A stretch of 64,000 bases of DNA from Caulobacteraceae bacterium (GTDB lineage Bacteria > Pseudomonadota > Alphaproteobacteria > Caulobacterales > Aquidulcibacteraceae). The notes beneath the pieces are model-generated. The model had not been told where the DNA came from. It saw only the letters and a list, made by a program, of their open reading frames with translations, and made no database searches. Position 1 is the stretch's first letter, and every line of letters begins with the position of its first letter. Below are positions 40,956 through 50,264 of this stretch, piece by piece. The stretch spans positions 62,001 to 126,000 of the forward strand of contig JADJCG010000007.1 of NCBI GenBank assembly GCA_016703335.1, written 5' to 3'. A program made the position numbers and the translations under genes.

Positions 40956-41048
40956 TTATCGCGCCTCCCTTTGGCGCTTCCCTCTGTGGCGACGCGGAAG
41001 GCTTGAAGGATCAAGCTTCGGAGCACCCTATCCGCGCCGATAGTAGAT

Positions 41049-42337
41049 CTAAGTGGCTTCGTCTTCGCGCACGAGCTCGCCCGCGCTGCGCAAGGCAACA
41101 ACCTCAGCGACAGGACGCTCGCAGTAATCCGCCCAGGCTTGCATCAGCGGTCGACGTTTCTCTAATGAATCGCCGCGCCGGTATGCTGCCTCGGTCTTGC
41201 CTTCGATCACATGCGCGAGCGCCTCCTCGGCCAAGTCGCGGTGATACTCCGTTCGGTCTGCCGCCCAGTCGCGAAAGCTCGATCTGAACCCGTGGACGGT
41301 TATGTCCTCACGGCCCATGCGTTCCAGAACCTTGAGCATCGCCATCCCACTCAAGTGCGTGCGAGTACCAAGGCCGGGAAAGACAAACTCACTCTTCGGG
41401 TATGCTGCGAAGAGCAAACGCAAAAGTTTCACTGCCTGACGGCTAAGCGGGACTCGGTGCTCGCGTCGCTCAAGTTTCCGACCTTTCATACGGGTCGCGG
41501 GAATGACCCAAACGGCGCCAGCCAAATCAAACTCAGCTTTTCTGGCGCCAAGCGTTTCGTGAGTGCGGGTAACGCACAAGATGGTCAGATCCAGCGCCGA
41601 CGCACCCAGACCGTCCAGCTTTCGTAGATCCCCGACGAAGTTGCCAATCTCGGCGTAAGGCAGCGCAGGGTGATGCTTCACCGTCCGGTCGCTTTTGCCC
41701 ATGATGTGCTCAACTCGCACCAGGCGAGCCGGATTGTCCGCCTGACCGCGATAGCCGTGAGCGCTCGCGTACTCCAGCACGGCCTCAAAGGCGCTGCCTC
41801 ACGCGGCGCGCCGTTTCCCGCTTGGTTGTCCAAATCGGTTTCAGGACTGTCTTGATGTAGGCGATTCCCACCCGAGAGGTGTCGAGCACAGCCACGGGGA
41901 GCGAGCCGATGTGGGGAAAGGCGTACTCCTGGCGGGTCGCCAACCAGAGCTTCGCGTGTTGGCCGACCATTCCCCCGCTTGGTCTCGACGTACTCCAGCG
42001 CGGCCTGCTTGAAGGTGCGAGCGTGATCGGCCTCAACGGCAGCCGCTGCCCGCTCCAGCTTACGCTTGTCGATCGGGTCAATTCCGGCTTCCAGCTGTTG
42101 ACGGGCCTTCTCAGCCGCAGCGCGAGCGTCCTTCAGGCTGACGGCCTCGGCACTGCCCAGCCCCATCCACCTTCGCTTGCTGGTGGCTGGCGCCGTGTAG
42201 CGGAACAACCAGGAGCGCTGTTCACCGTCCCCCGCAGCTTCGGCCTTAAGATAAAGCCCACCACCATCGTGCAACATCGCCGGCGCAGCGGCGGCCTTAA
42301 CGGCCGCGGCGGTCAACAGATGCTTGCCCCTCGCCAT
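41049..42337 (-). CDS. P4-type tyrosine integrase (frameshifted)
   Basis: Site-specific integrase of about 420 residues. ATG at 42337. N-terminal arm-binding domain (DUF4102 type) HLLTAAAVKAAAAPAMLHDG, LYLKAEAAGDGEQRSWLFRY and RRWMGLGSAEAVSLKDAR; core-binding part HAKLWLATRQEYAFPHIGSL after breaks near 41965 and 41790; catalytic part RTHETLGARKAEFDLAGAVW (Arg), DITVHGFRSSFRDWAADRT (HxxR) and TEAAYRRGDSLEKRR (Tyr). It points into the element with the non-coding stretch at 42338-42593 on its outer side, the usual int/att geometry. Confidence 0.9.
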
Positions 42338-42399
42338 TCGCTGCCGCCCATACCTTTTCTCATACCAATTTCGGCCCGGTCGTGAGCTTTCGCAAGCGG

Positions 42400-42584
42400 T
42401 CGTTAACGGAATTCGACAATGGTAGGAGCAGGGCTTTATTCAGCATTTCCGAGCATTGTTTCGGTCGTGGGCTGTCGCTCACGGAATGGGCTTGGGCAGC
42501 TACCCGGGGAGCCATTCTCCTTTCTTCATTTGTGTTGTTGGAAGTCGTCTCAGCCCGCAGGCATTAGCCCGCGGGCTTTGTTTT
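42400..42584 (+). ncRNA. Candidate structured RNA next to the integrase
   Basis: The integrase-side gap 42338-42593 holds no gene but strong structure on the plus strand: a hairpin pairing GAATGG (42484-42489) with CCATTC (42512-42517) plus inner GGG/CCC pairs, followed by an intrinsic terminator. No tRNA, tmRNA, SRP or RNase P signature was recognised. Ends other than the terminator are guesses. Confidence 0.4.
42552..42584 (+). terminator. Rho-independent terminator
   Basis: Stem AGCCCGCAGGC / GCCCGCGGGCT (42552-42562, 42567-42577, one mismatch) with ATTA loop, then TTGTTTT. Oriented to end a plus-strand transcript, yet the nearest genes on both sides are on the minus strand. Confidence 0.85.
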
Positions 42585-42593
42585 GCCCGACGC

Positions 42594-43031
42594 TCAGGCG
42601 CTGGCTTTGTAATTCGGCAGCAGATGGCCGAGGCGCGCCCCCATCTCCGCACCCAACGCCTGCAGTCCGTTGAACGGGCGGATCATCACTTCGAAATCGG
42701 TAATGAGGCCGCCGGGGTCGAACTGGATGAGGTCGATGCCTTTCAGCTTCTTCTCACCGACGCGAGCGCTGAATTCGAGCACGACGCTAAGGCCATCATC
42801 GGTGGCGAGTTGGCGATGGTAGGCGAAGTCTTCGAACACCGTGATCACCGTGCTGAGCAGCAACACCACCGCTTGCGCTGAATGATACGGCTTGAACGCC
42901 ATCGGCGAGCGGAACGTCGCGTCGGAATGGATGATGCTGGCAATGCCGCCAAGATCTTTGCTCTCGACCATAGCGTGCCATTTGGCGAGCGAGGCCGCGA
43001 CATTCGGATTCAAATTCGGTGATGCGCTCAT
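42594..43031 (-). CDS. NTF2-fold (SnoaL-like) protein
   Basis: Intact 145-residue protein: VAASLAKWHAMVESKDLGGI, IIHSDATFRSPMAFKPYHSA, LVVLEFSARVGEKKLKG and the closing IDLIQFDPGGLITDFEVMIR are the hallmark strands of nuclear-transport-factor-2-like ligand binders with the conserved IRP at the end. Role unknown. Divergent from the CrtI-like oxidoreductase at 43132, which it may serve. First gene to the right of the mobile region. Confidence 0.85.
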   Translation of the reverse strand: MSASPNLNPNVAASLAKWHAMVESKDLGGIASIIHSDATFRSPMAFKPYHSAQAVVLLLSTVITVFEDFAYHRQLATDDGLSVVLEFSARVGEKKLKGIDLIQFDPGGLITDFEVMIRPFNGLQALGAEMGARLGHLLPNYKASA

Positions 43032-43131
43032 AGGGCGAGCCTAGGCCCCGCGGCGGGGCGACGTCGAGCGTTCGTCCTTTTTCTGGCTTTCGCTCCCGCT
43101 CACGCCAGGGCATGACGGCACGGGAGGCGGA

Positions 43132-44750
43132 ATGCACGACGTTGTTATTATCGGCGGGGGCCATAACGGGCTGACGTGCGCGGCGTATCTGGCTGAGGCG
43201 GGGCTGAAGGTTCTGGTGCTGGAGCGGCGGAATGTCGTCGGCGGCGCGGCGGTCACCGAGGAGTTTCATCCGGGTTTTCGCAATTCGGTCGCGAGCTACA
43301 CCGTTTCTCTGCTCAATCCGAAGGTGATCGCGGATCTCGATCTGCATCGGCACGGGCTGCGCGTGGTTGAGCGGAAGGTTTCGAACTTCCTGCCGCTTTC
43401 CGACTCTTCGTATTTCATGTCCGCGCCGGGCATCACGCAGTCTGAAGTGGCGAAGTTCTCTAATCGCGACGCGACGCGGTTGGAGGAATATGAGCGCCGG
43501 CTAGAAGTGATCGCCGACGTGGTGCGGGCGCTTCTGCTGGAGCAGCCGCCTAATTTGGTCGAGCACGGCTTTGTGCGCGGCGTCGAAGAGGCGATGCGCG
43601 CGGCGGGACTGGGCGGGCGGCTGAACAAGCTCGACATCACCGGCAAGCGCGACCTGCTCGATCTTTTCACCAAGTCCGCTGGCGAGTGGCTGGACGAGTG
43701 GTTTGAGTCCGCCCCGATCAAGGCGCTGTTTGGCTTTGACTCTATCGTCGGCAATTTCGCGAGCCCCTACACGCCTGGCTCGGCGTATGTGTTGTTGCAT
43801 CACGTCTTCGGCGAAGTGAACGGCAAGAAAGGTCTCTGGGGCCACGCCATCGGCGGCATGGGCGCGATTACGCAAGCGATGGAGGCGTGCTGTCGTGAGC
43901 GCGGCGTTGAGATCCGCACCGGCGTTTCGGTGAAGGAATTGCTGCTGGCGTCCTACACGCCGGGGGTTACGGCGCCGCAAGCGCAGGGCGTGGTGACTGT
44001 GGACGGCGAGACGATCCGCGCTAAGGCGGTGATCTCCAATCTCAATCCGAAGCTGCTCTACCAGCGCATCGTGCCGCCAGAGGCTCTGCCCGAAGATTTC
44101 CGCGAACGGATCGCGCGCTACAAGATTGGCTCCGGCACCTTCCGCATGAATGTGGCGCTGAACGAGCTGCCGAAGTTTACGTGTAAGCCCGAGGTTGGCG
44201 ATCACCTCACTGCCGGCATCATCATCGCGCCGTCGATGCAGTACATGGAGCGCGCCTACGACGACGCGCGCGCGTTTGGCTGGTCGCGCGAGCCGATCGT
44301 GGAAATGCTGATCCCTTCGACGCTTGACGATTCACTCGCGCCGGCTGGCAAGCATGTCGCGTCGCTGTTCTGCCAGCACGTGCAGCCTGAACTTTCGGGC
44401 GGTCGTTCGTGGGACGACCATCGCGAGGAAGTCGCAGATCTGATGATTGCCACGGTCGACAAATATGCGCCTGGCTTCAAGGCGAGCGTCATTGGACGTC
44501 AGATCATGTCGCCGCTCGATTTGGAGCGGACGTTTGGCTTGCTCGCGGGCGACATCATGCATGGTGCGCTGTCGCTGGATCAGCTCTTTAGTGCGCGTCC
44601 AGTGCTTGGACACGGCGATTATCGCGCGCCGATCAAGGGCCTCTATATGTGCGGATCCGGCACCCATCCGGGTGGGGTGTGACCGGCGCGCCGGGGCACA
44701 ATGCAGCGCAAGTTGTGAAGCGAGACTTCCGCAACGGAGCGGTGCGATGA
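43132..44750 (+). CDS. Phytoene-desaturase-like (PYROXD2/CrtI-type) FAD oxidoreductase (late frameshift)
   Basis: FAD-dependent oxidoreductase of about 539 residues. ATG at 43132 follows GGAGGCGGA. Rossmann start HDVVIIGGGHNGLTCAAYLA (GxGxxG variant), FAD motif VLERRNVVGGAAVTEEFHPG and HAIGGMGAITQAMEACC are typical of the PYROXD2/CrtI-like group. The reading stops at 44682 after HPGGV, but the conserved end GVTGAPGHNAAQVVKRDF follows in another frame if one base is restored; it stops at 44750, overlapping the next ATG (ATGA). Substrate unknown; not necessarily carotenoid, since no other carotenoid gene is nearby. Confidence 0.9.
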
Positions 44751-45159
44751 GATTTGTCGCGATGATTGCGTCCGCGTTGACGCTAACGGCTTGCGCGACG
44801 AGCGCCAGCGATGATGCGCCTGCCGGGCCGCCCAATCTCGTGGTTGCGAATGGCCAGCCGGTACCTGCGCAGGGCCGCTACTATGCCGATTGCATCACGC
44901 AAGCCGTGCAATCTACCGGCTACGACCGCGAAGGCAATGTCCTCCGCTTTCATTGCAATGGCGCCGCCGCGCAGCGTTTCTACGATGGCTTGGCGACGTG
45001 GAGCGCGAGCATCGGATCGCAGTATGAGGCGGACGGCGTGACGTGGCGCTTCTCTACGGCCATTCGCGAGAACCCATCGTTCGTGGATTTCGCCGTCATG
45101 GCGCGCAAGGCTATGACTGCACGGTCGTGCTGAACGTCGGTGAGTTCTTGGCGGAGTAA
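44747..45159 (+). CDS. Small lipoprotein (one frameshift)
   Basis: ATG at 44747 overlaps the preceding stop. Signal peptide RFVAMIASALTLTAC with lipobox LTAC (Cys 16). Mature part has two further cysteines (YADCITQAVQ, FHCNGAAAQRFYDGLA) that could pair. A slip near 45095 moves to GYDCTVVLNVGEFLAE and TAA at 45159. About 137 residues; envelope location; function unknown. Confidence 0.75.
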
Positions 45160-45162
45160 GTC

Positions 45163-45357
45163 CTAAGCGCTGCGCTTGGGCGCGGCGTCGCTCTTGATGC
45201 GCTTGAACACGGGCACCACGCGCCCGCTCCAAATTTCCATGCGCGCGCCACATTCGACGCACTCGAACAGGCCGATGTCTTTGATGGCTATCGCGCGTTC
45301 TTGACGTTCGTACTGAACACCGCAGGCGCAGCTGATGATGGTCGTTTCGGGCGTCAT
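45163..45357 (-). CDS. Small zinc-ribbon protein
   Basis: 64 residues from the ATG at 45357: TIISCACGVQYERQERAIAI and FECVECGARMEIWSGRVVPV give a CxC plus CxxC four-cysteine set, likely binding one zinc. Basic C-terminus (KRIKSDAAPKRSA). Convergent with the lipoprotein gene, four bases apart. Function unknown. Confidence 0.75.
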   Translation of the reverse strand: MTPETTIISCACGVQYERQERAIAIKDIGLFECVECGARMEIWSGRVVPVFKRIKSDAAPKRSA

Positions 45358-45381
45358 CTGGCACCTAAGATGGACGGCCAA

Positions 45382-45983
45382 AGGTAAACGAAGGTTACCG
45401 CGCGAGCTGATTTTCCGTACTTATTGCTACGGATGTGCGTCTGCGCCGCACGCGCTCACACGCTGCAGTGGAAACGAGAGTGTAGGACGCGCTTCGGTCG
45501 AAGCTTCTTAAAGCGGTTTTGATGGGGTTTGCCGAAGCGCGCCTACGCGGTCTGTTGTTCGCAACCGGCGAAAGCCTGAGGTGTTGGTGTGACGCAGGGG
45601 GCCATACGTTTCGGAGACGGGCCATCGCCGTTCATTGCGCAACGCTGATGCGATCGCTCTGAAACTGCGAAGCTAGATTGATCAAGACGGGCTCCTTCCG
45701 CGATTGATCGGCCCGCGACGCTGGGATTCTGTCGCCGCTTAGCACCTGACTTTCGTTCCCGGTTGACGTGCGGAGCAAAGCCAAATCTTCGCGTCCGGGC
45801 CTCGACTTTCTTTCTTCTTGCCGAGCAGCAACTTTCATCCTCGCGGACTTCCATCGCATCACGTTCAAACCGCATCCCCTACGCTGTCGGCTTTGGTACC
45901 GGAGCCCCTCGTGTAGGAGATAGGCGCAGTGTATGGGCGGTTTGGCGCTGTAGGATTGATTGCGATCTATCCTCGGATCAGCG
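45382..45983. other. 600-base gap without a supportable gene
   Basis: Several open frames exist on the minus strand but none has a family match, ribosome site or convincing codon pattern. The sequence is less GC-rich in places and may hold regulatory DNA for neighbouring genes or a decayed gene. Confidence 0.5.
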
Positions 45984-47817
45984 CTACTCCGCCGCCACCG
46001 TTTCCGGTTCTTCGGCTTGGTGCTTCCAAAGGCTGGCATAGAGGCCATCCTTGGCGATGAGCGCGGCGTGTGTGCCACGTTCCACGATGCGGCCAGCTTC
46101 CAGAACAACGATTTGGTGAGCGTCGGCGATGGTGCTGAGGCGGTGGGCGACGACGAGTGTGGTGCGGCCACGCGACGCGGTTTCGAGCGCGGCCTGCACT
46201 TCCTGCTCAGTGGCGGAGTCGAGTGATGATGTAGCTTCGTCTAGGATGAGGATGGCTGGGTTCTTCAGCACGACGCGCGCAATGCCGACGCGTTGCTTCT
46301 CGCCGCCGCTGAGTTTGAGGCCGCGTTCGCCGACGCGTGTGTCCCAACCTTGCGGTAGCGCTTCGATGAAATCGAGGAGCTGGGCGCTGCGGGCGGCGTC
46401 GTTGAGCTCTTCTTGCGAGGCTTCTGGTTTGCCGTAGCCGATATTGTAGCGGATCGTATCGTTGAAGAGCACGACGTCCTGCGGGACGAGCCCGAGCGCG
46501 CTGCGGAGTGAGTGCTGCGTGACGGCGCGGAGATTCTGGCCGTCGATGCGCACGACGCCTTCGCTCGGATCGTAGAAGCGGTAGAGCAGCTTCAGCACCG
46601 TCGACTTGCCTGCCCCGGATGGGCCGACGATGGCGGTAGTTTTTCCGGCGGGGGCGGTGAAGCTCACGGCTTCGAGGCCCATGTCCCTGCCCTCGTGCGC
46701 GAAGCCGACACTGTCGAACACGACTTCACCGCGTGTGGCTTTGAGTTCCGTTGCGTTCGGCGCGTCGGCGACGTCGGGCTTTTCATCCAGCAGCGCGAAC
46801 ATCTTCTCCATGTCGATGCTGGTCTGTTTGATTTCGCGATAGGCGAAGCCAAGGATGTTCAGCGGCGCATAAAGATTGGTCATGATGAGGATGACAGCGG
46901 TGATGTCGCCCGGCCCCATCGGCCCGCGCGCGACGAGCCAGCCCGCGCCGATCACCATCGCCACAAGCCCGATCGTCATGATCACACCCTGCGCGATGTT
47001 GAGCATCACCAGCGAAGTGTAGGCACGCACTGCAGCTGTCGCGTACGACGAGCGCGCGGTCGTAGCGATCACTCTCGCGGGTCTCGGCGGCGAAGCTCTT
47101 TACGGTTTCGAAGTTGAGCAGCGAGTCGACGGCGCGGCCGGCAGCTTCGGTGTCGGCCTCGTTCATGTCGCGGCGATATTTGAGGCGCCATTCAGTGACG
47201 CCGAACGTGGCCCACGCGTAGATCATCACCGTGCCAGCCGCGATGGCGGAGAACATCCAGCCGTACTTGAAGCCAAGCACGCCTGCGGCGAGCAACAATT
47301 CGATGACGGTCGGCGCGATGTTGAAGGCAAGGAAACGCAGCAGGAAGTCGATGGCGCGAATGCCGCGCTCGATGGTGCGATAAACGGCGCCGGTGCGCTT
47401 GGATTGGTGAAAGCGGACCGAGAGATTGTGGACGTGCGTGAACACGCGCGTGCCGGCGCGGCGCTGCGCTTGTTCGCTAACAGGCTGAAAGATGGCGTCC
47501 CGGATTTGCGGGCCGGCGGTCGATGCGAAACGAAGCGCGCCCCAGAAACCGGCGAGCCCGAGGAAGGCCGGCAGCGCGCCGGCGGCGTCGCCGCCGGAAA
47601 GCTTGTTGATACCGTCGGCCAAGACCAACGGCGAAACGACGGCGAGCACTTTGCTGATCAGCGTCAGCACGAACGCGACGGCGAGCCGGAGGCGCACGCC
47701 CTGGTCGTTCAATCCGCCAATCAAAGTAAGGAGTTGCGCGATCGTGCGCGTCAGTGGCGGCGCGATATCGGCAGCTGGTTCCGCCTTCGACACTGTCCTG
47801 CCTTCACCACGCGCCAT
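45984..47817 (-). CDS. Atm1/HMT1-type ABC exporter, fused TMD-NBD (one frameshift)
   Basis: Inner-membrane half-transporter of about 610 residues; family members export glutathione-linked sulfur compounds or metal conjugates. The start at ATG 47817 (ARGEGRTVSKAEPAAD) is preferred. The TMD has VFTHVHNLSVRFHQSKRTGA and the Atm1-specific AVDSLLNFETVKSFAAE. A slip near 47065 leads to YTSLVMLNIAQGVIMTIGLV. The NBD has Walker A IVGPSGAGKST, Q-loop GLVPQDVVLF, signature LSGGEKQRVGIAR, Walker B ILILDEATSSLD and H-loop VVAHRLST. Confidence 0.9.
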
Positions 47818-47930
47818 TTGGAACAATCCTTGAAGGGACCACTTAGTGACGGGGAATTTTTCCCGCAATGCCGCTTGATTGGTTAAAGCTGTTCAATGCC
47901 CATGGCTGATTCCAGCTCCATGGTCCCGCA

Positions 47931-48473
47931 GTGCGCTCCGTGTGCGTCTATTGCGGCTCCTCCAACACGACAAAGCCCGCATATTTGGATTTGGCGACGC
48001 GTCTTGGCGCGAGCTGGCGGCGCGGTATGCGGCTCGTTTATGGCGGTGGCGCGGTTGGGCTGATGGGCCGTATTGCGAAAGCGACGCATGAAGGCGGCGG
48101 CGAAGTGCTTGGCATCATGCCGCGCTTCCTGGAGCGGCGCGAGATTACCTACGAAGACGTGCCGCATCGCATGGTCGACACCATGCACGAGCGCAAACAC
48201 ATCATGTTCGAGGAGAGCGATGCGTTCGTGGTGCTGCCGGGCGGCATTGGCACGCTTGAGGAAGCGGTCGAGATGCTGTCGTGGAAGCGACTCGATCTGC
48301 ACAAGAAGCCGATCGTGTTTCTCTCGGAAGATGGCTTCTGGGCGCCATTCTTTACGCTGATGGAGCATACGGTAGAGGCGAACCTCACGCCAGCGTCGTT
48401 CCGCGACGCGGTGGTGGACGCAAAATCGATCGAAGAATGCTTTGCGGCGCTGGGCGTTAACGCGCCTGCCTGA
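47931..48473 (+). CDS. LOG-family phosphoribohydrolase-like protein
   Basis: Intact 180-residue Rossmann-fold protein of the LOG/TIGR00730 family (nucleoside 5'-monophosphate phosphoribohydrolase; cytokinin-activating in plants). GTG at 47931 (RSVCVYCGSSNTT). The signature PGGIGTLEE is intact (residues about 103-111), with the upstream Arg/Lys patch MHERKHIMFE. YGGGAVGLMG is the phosphate-binding glycine run. Stand-alone. Confidence 0.92.
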   Translation: MRSVCVYCGSSNTTKPAYLDLATRLGASWRRGMRLVYGGGAVGLMGRIAKATHEGGGEVLGIMPRFLERREITYEDVPHRMVDTMHERKHIMFEESDAFVVLPGGIGTLEEAVEMLSWKRLDLHKKPIVFLSEDGFWAPFFTLMEHTVEANLTPASFRDAVVDAKSIEECFAALGVNAPA

Positions 48474-48537
48474 GCGCCCCGCTGCAGAAGCGGCCATCGC
48501 TCTGTAAGAAATCGCGCCGGTCTGCGACTATCCCGGT

Positions 48538-49059
48538 ATGAGGCCCTCGCCAGACCAGGATGCGCGCTATTTGGAAGCCGCGGAGGCGCATGGAGCGGCG
48601 CTCCAGCGTTTGGCGCGCGCGACCGAGGCGAACGCCGAGCGGCAGAGAGATCTGCTTCAAGATATACACGTGGCGCTGTGGCGAAGCTTTGCTTCGTTCG
48701 ATGCGCGCTGCTCGGTGCGAACATGGGTGTATCGGGTCGCGCACAACGTGGCTGCGAGTCATGTCGATCGGGAGCGGCGCGCACGCGCGCCATTGGTTTC
48801 GCTCGATGAGATCGAGCAGATGCCTTCCGGCGAGAGTATTTCGTCCGAGGTTGAGGAGAGCCACGCGGTGGCGCGCTTGAACGCGATCATCCGCCAACTC
48901 GGCCAACCGGACCGCCAAATCATCACGCTTTACCTCGAAGGCCTGGACGCCGCTTCGATTGCAGAAGTCACCGGGCTCTCAGCCGGCGCCATCGCGACCC
49001 GCGTGTCGCGCTTAAAGACGCAGCTCGCCCGCCTGTTTCAAGAGAACGCAAATGTCTGA
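48538..49059 (+). CDS. ECF-type RNA polymerase sigma factor
   Basis: Intact 173-residue sigma-70 family (group 4) protein. Region 2 spans LLQDIHVALWRSFASFDARC and VRTWVYRVAHNVAASHVDRE; region 4 is LGQPDRQIITLYLEGLDAAS then IAEVTGLSAGAIATRVSRLK, the -35-recognising helix-turn-helix. It overlaps the next gene by eight bases, the common arrangement with a membrane anti-sigma partner. Promoter motif unknown. Confidence 0.9.
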   Translation: MRPSPDQDARYLEAAEAHGAALQRLARATEANAERQRDLLQDIHVALWRSFASFDARCSVRTWVYRVAHNVAASHVDRERRARAPLVSLDEIEQMPSGESISSEVEESHAVARLNAIIRQLGQPDRQIITLYLEGLDAASIAEVTGLSAGAIATRVSRLKTQLARLFQENANV

Positions 49060-49638
49060 TCACGATCCCCTTCAAAAGCTGTGGACACAGCAAGTCCTGG
49101 AGCCCTTCACCATGAGCCTCGCCGACGTGCACCTGCATGCGCAGCGTTTCCAATCGCGCATCCGCTCGCGCAACATGATGGAGTATGGCGCCGCGGCGTT
49201 TGTGATTGCGGCCTTTGCTTGGATGGCCGTGACGATCCCAGAGCCGATCGTACGGGTGGGCGCGGCGCTCATTATTGCTGGCGCGCTTTATGTGTGCTGG
49301 AAGCTGCATGAACTCGGGCGCGCGGCGACGCGGGGCGAACTGGATGCTGGCGCGCACAGCTGGGCCGCGTTCCACCGCGCCGAGCTGACGCGCCAGCGCG
49401 ACGCTTTGCGCACGGTGTGGAGCTGGTATCTCGCGCCGTTCGTGCCGGGGATGCTGGTGTTTCGGGCTGGCGTTTCGTTCACGCCGGAGAATCCCGCGCC
49501 GTTCCTGCGCGGCTGGGCGTGTTTCTGGCCGGGGCTTGGGATCATGGCGGGCGTGTACGCGGTGATCTGGTGGCTCAATGCGATCGTGGCGAAGCGGCTG
49601 GACGCGAGATCGCGGCGCTGGACCGGGCGCGGGAGTGA
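49052..49638 (+). CDS. Membrane protein coupled to the ECF sigma factor (late frameshift)
   Basis: ATG at 49052 inside the sigma gene end. A soluble N-terminus (DPLQKLWTQQVLEPFTMSLA) is followed by about three hydrophobic segments (YGAAAFVIAAFAWMAVTI, VGAALIIAGALYVCW, GLGIMAGVYAVIWWLNAIVA). A slip near 49600 gives EIAALDRARE and TGA at 49638. No classic zinc anti-sigma HxxxCxxC motif is present, so it is a candidate, not a proven, anti-sigma. Confidence 0.75.
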
Positions 49639-49686
49639 AGTGCGCGTCCGCTATTCGCCGAAAAGCGACCTTCGCAACCGGACAAG

Positions 49687-50143
49687 TCAACGAGCTATCT
49701 CATCCAAGCGCAGCAGCGCGAACACTGTTCCTCCCATGCCACCTGCCAAAAGATCCGTTACGCGCGAACCCTCCAAGTGGGCGATGCAAAAGACCAGAGC
49801 GGTCAGAGCCAAGCCTGCAGCGATCCGAGCAGCAATGAAAGCGTAAGGTCTGGCCAGATTGGGCCGGTACGCGACGTTGCCAATAGGCTGAGACGAAATT
49901 GCGAATGACGAACCAAAATAGCGGCGCCCGCGAGAAATGGCGGCTTACCCAAGGCAACGCGAGGAACGTGAACAACCATGCTCCCAAAGCACCGAGCATC
50001 CATGCCGAATCCCAGGAGCGCAACCTAGGCATCGCTCCAGACTGATCACGCAGCACGAGAACCCCAACGCCCAGCAAGCAAGTGATCGTCATTGCGATCC
50101 ATCCGACAATCGGCGCTGTTGGCTGAGAATTTGGATCGGACAT
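49687..50143 (-). CDS. Small hypothetical membrane protein (one frameshift)
   Basis: ATG at 50143 (SDPNSQPTAPIVGW). Hydrophobic segments IAMTITCLLGVGVLVL and MLGALGAWLFTFLALP, then after a slip near 49880 YAFIAARIAAGLALTALVFC and LAGGMGGTVFALLRLDEIAR. About 150 residues with four predicted helices. Family not recognised. Convergent with the sigma-factor pair. Confidence 0.6.
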
Positions 50144-50264
50144 TGATGGAAACTTGCGTCCAGCGTACGGGTCGCGGCCCTTATAGGCACTCACCAATAT
50201 GACTGCGAATGCCCGGAAAGGGCGTGTTGCGGTGACCAGTTGAACTCACTGCCAGAAGCGGAAA

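Noticed and set aside
45543..45875. Minus-strand open frame of 110 residues in the 600-base gap
   Set aside because: Arginine-rich, low-complexity composition, no ribosome site and no family resemblance; looks like chance coding in GC-rich DNA.
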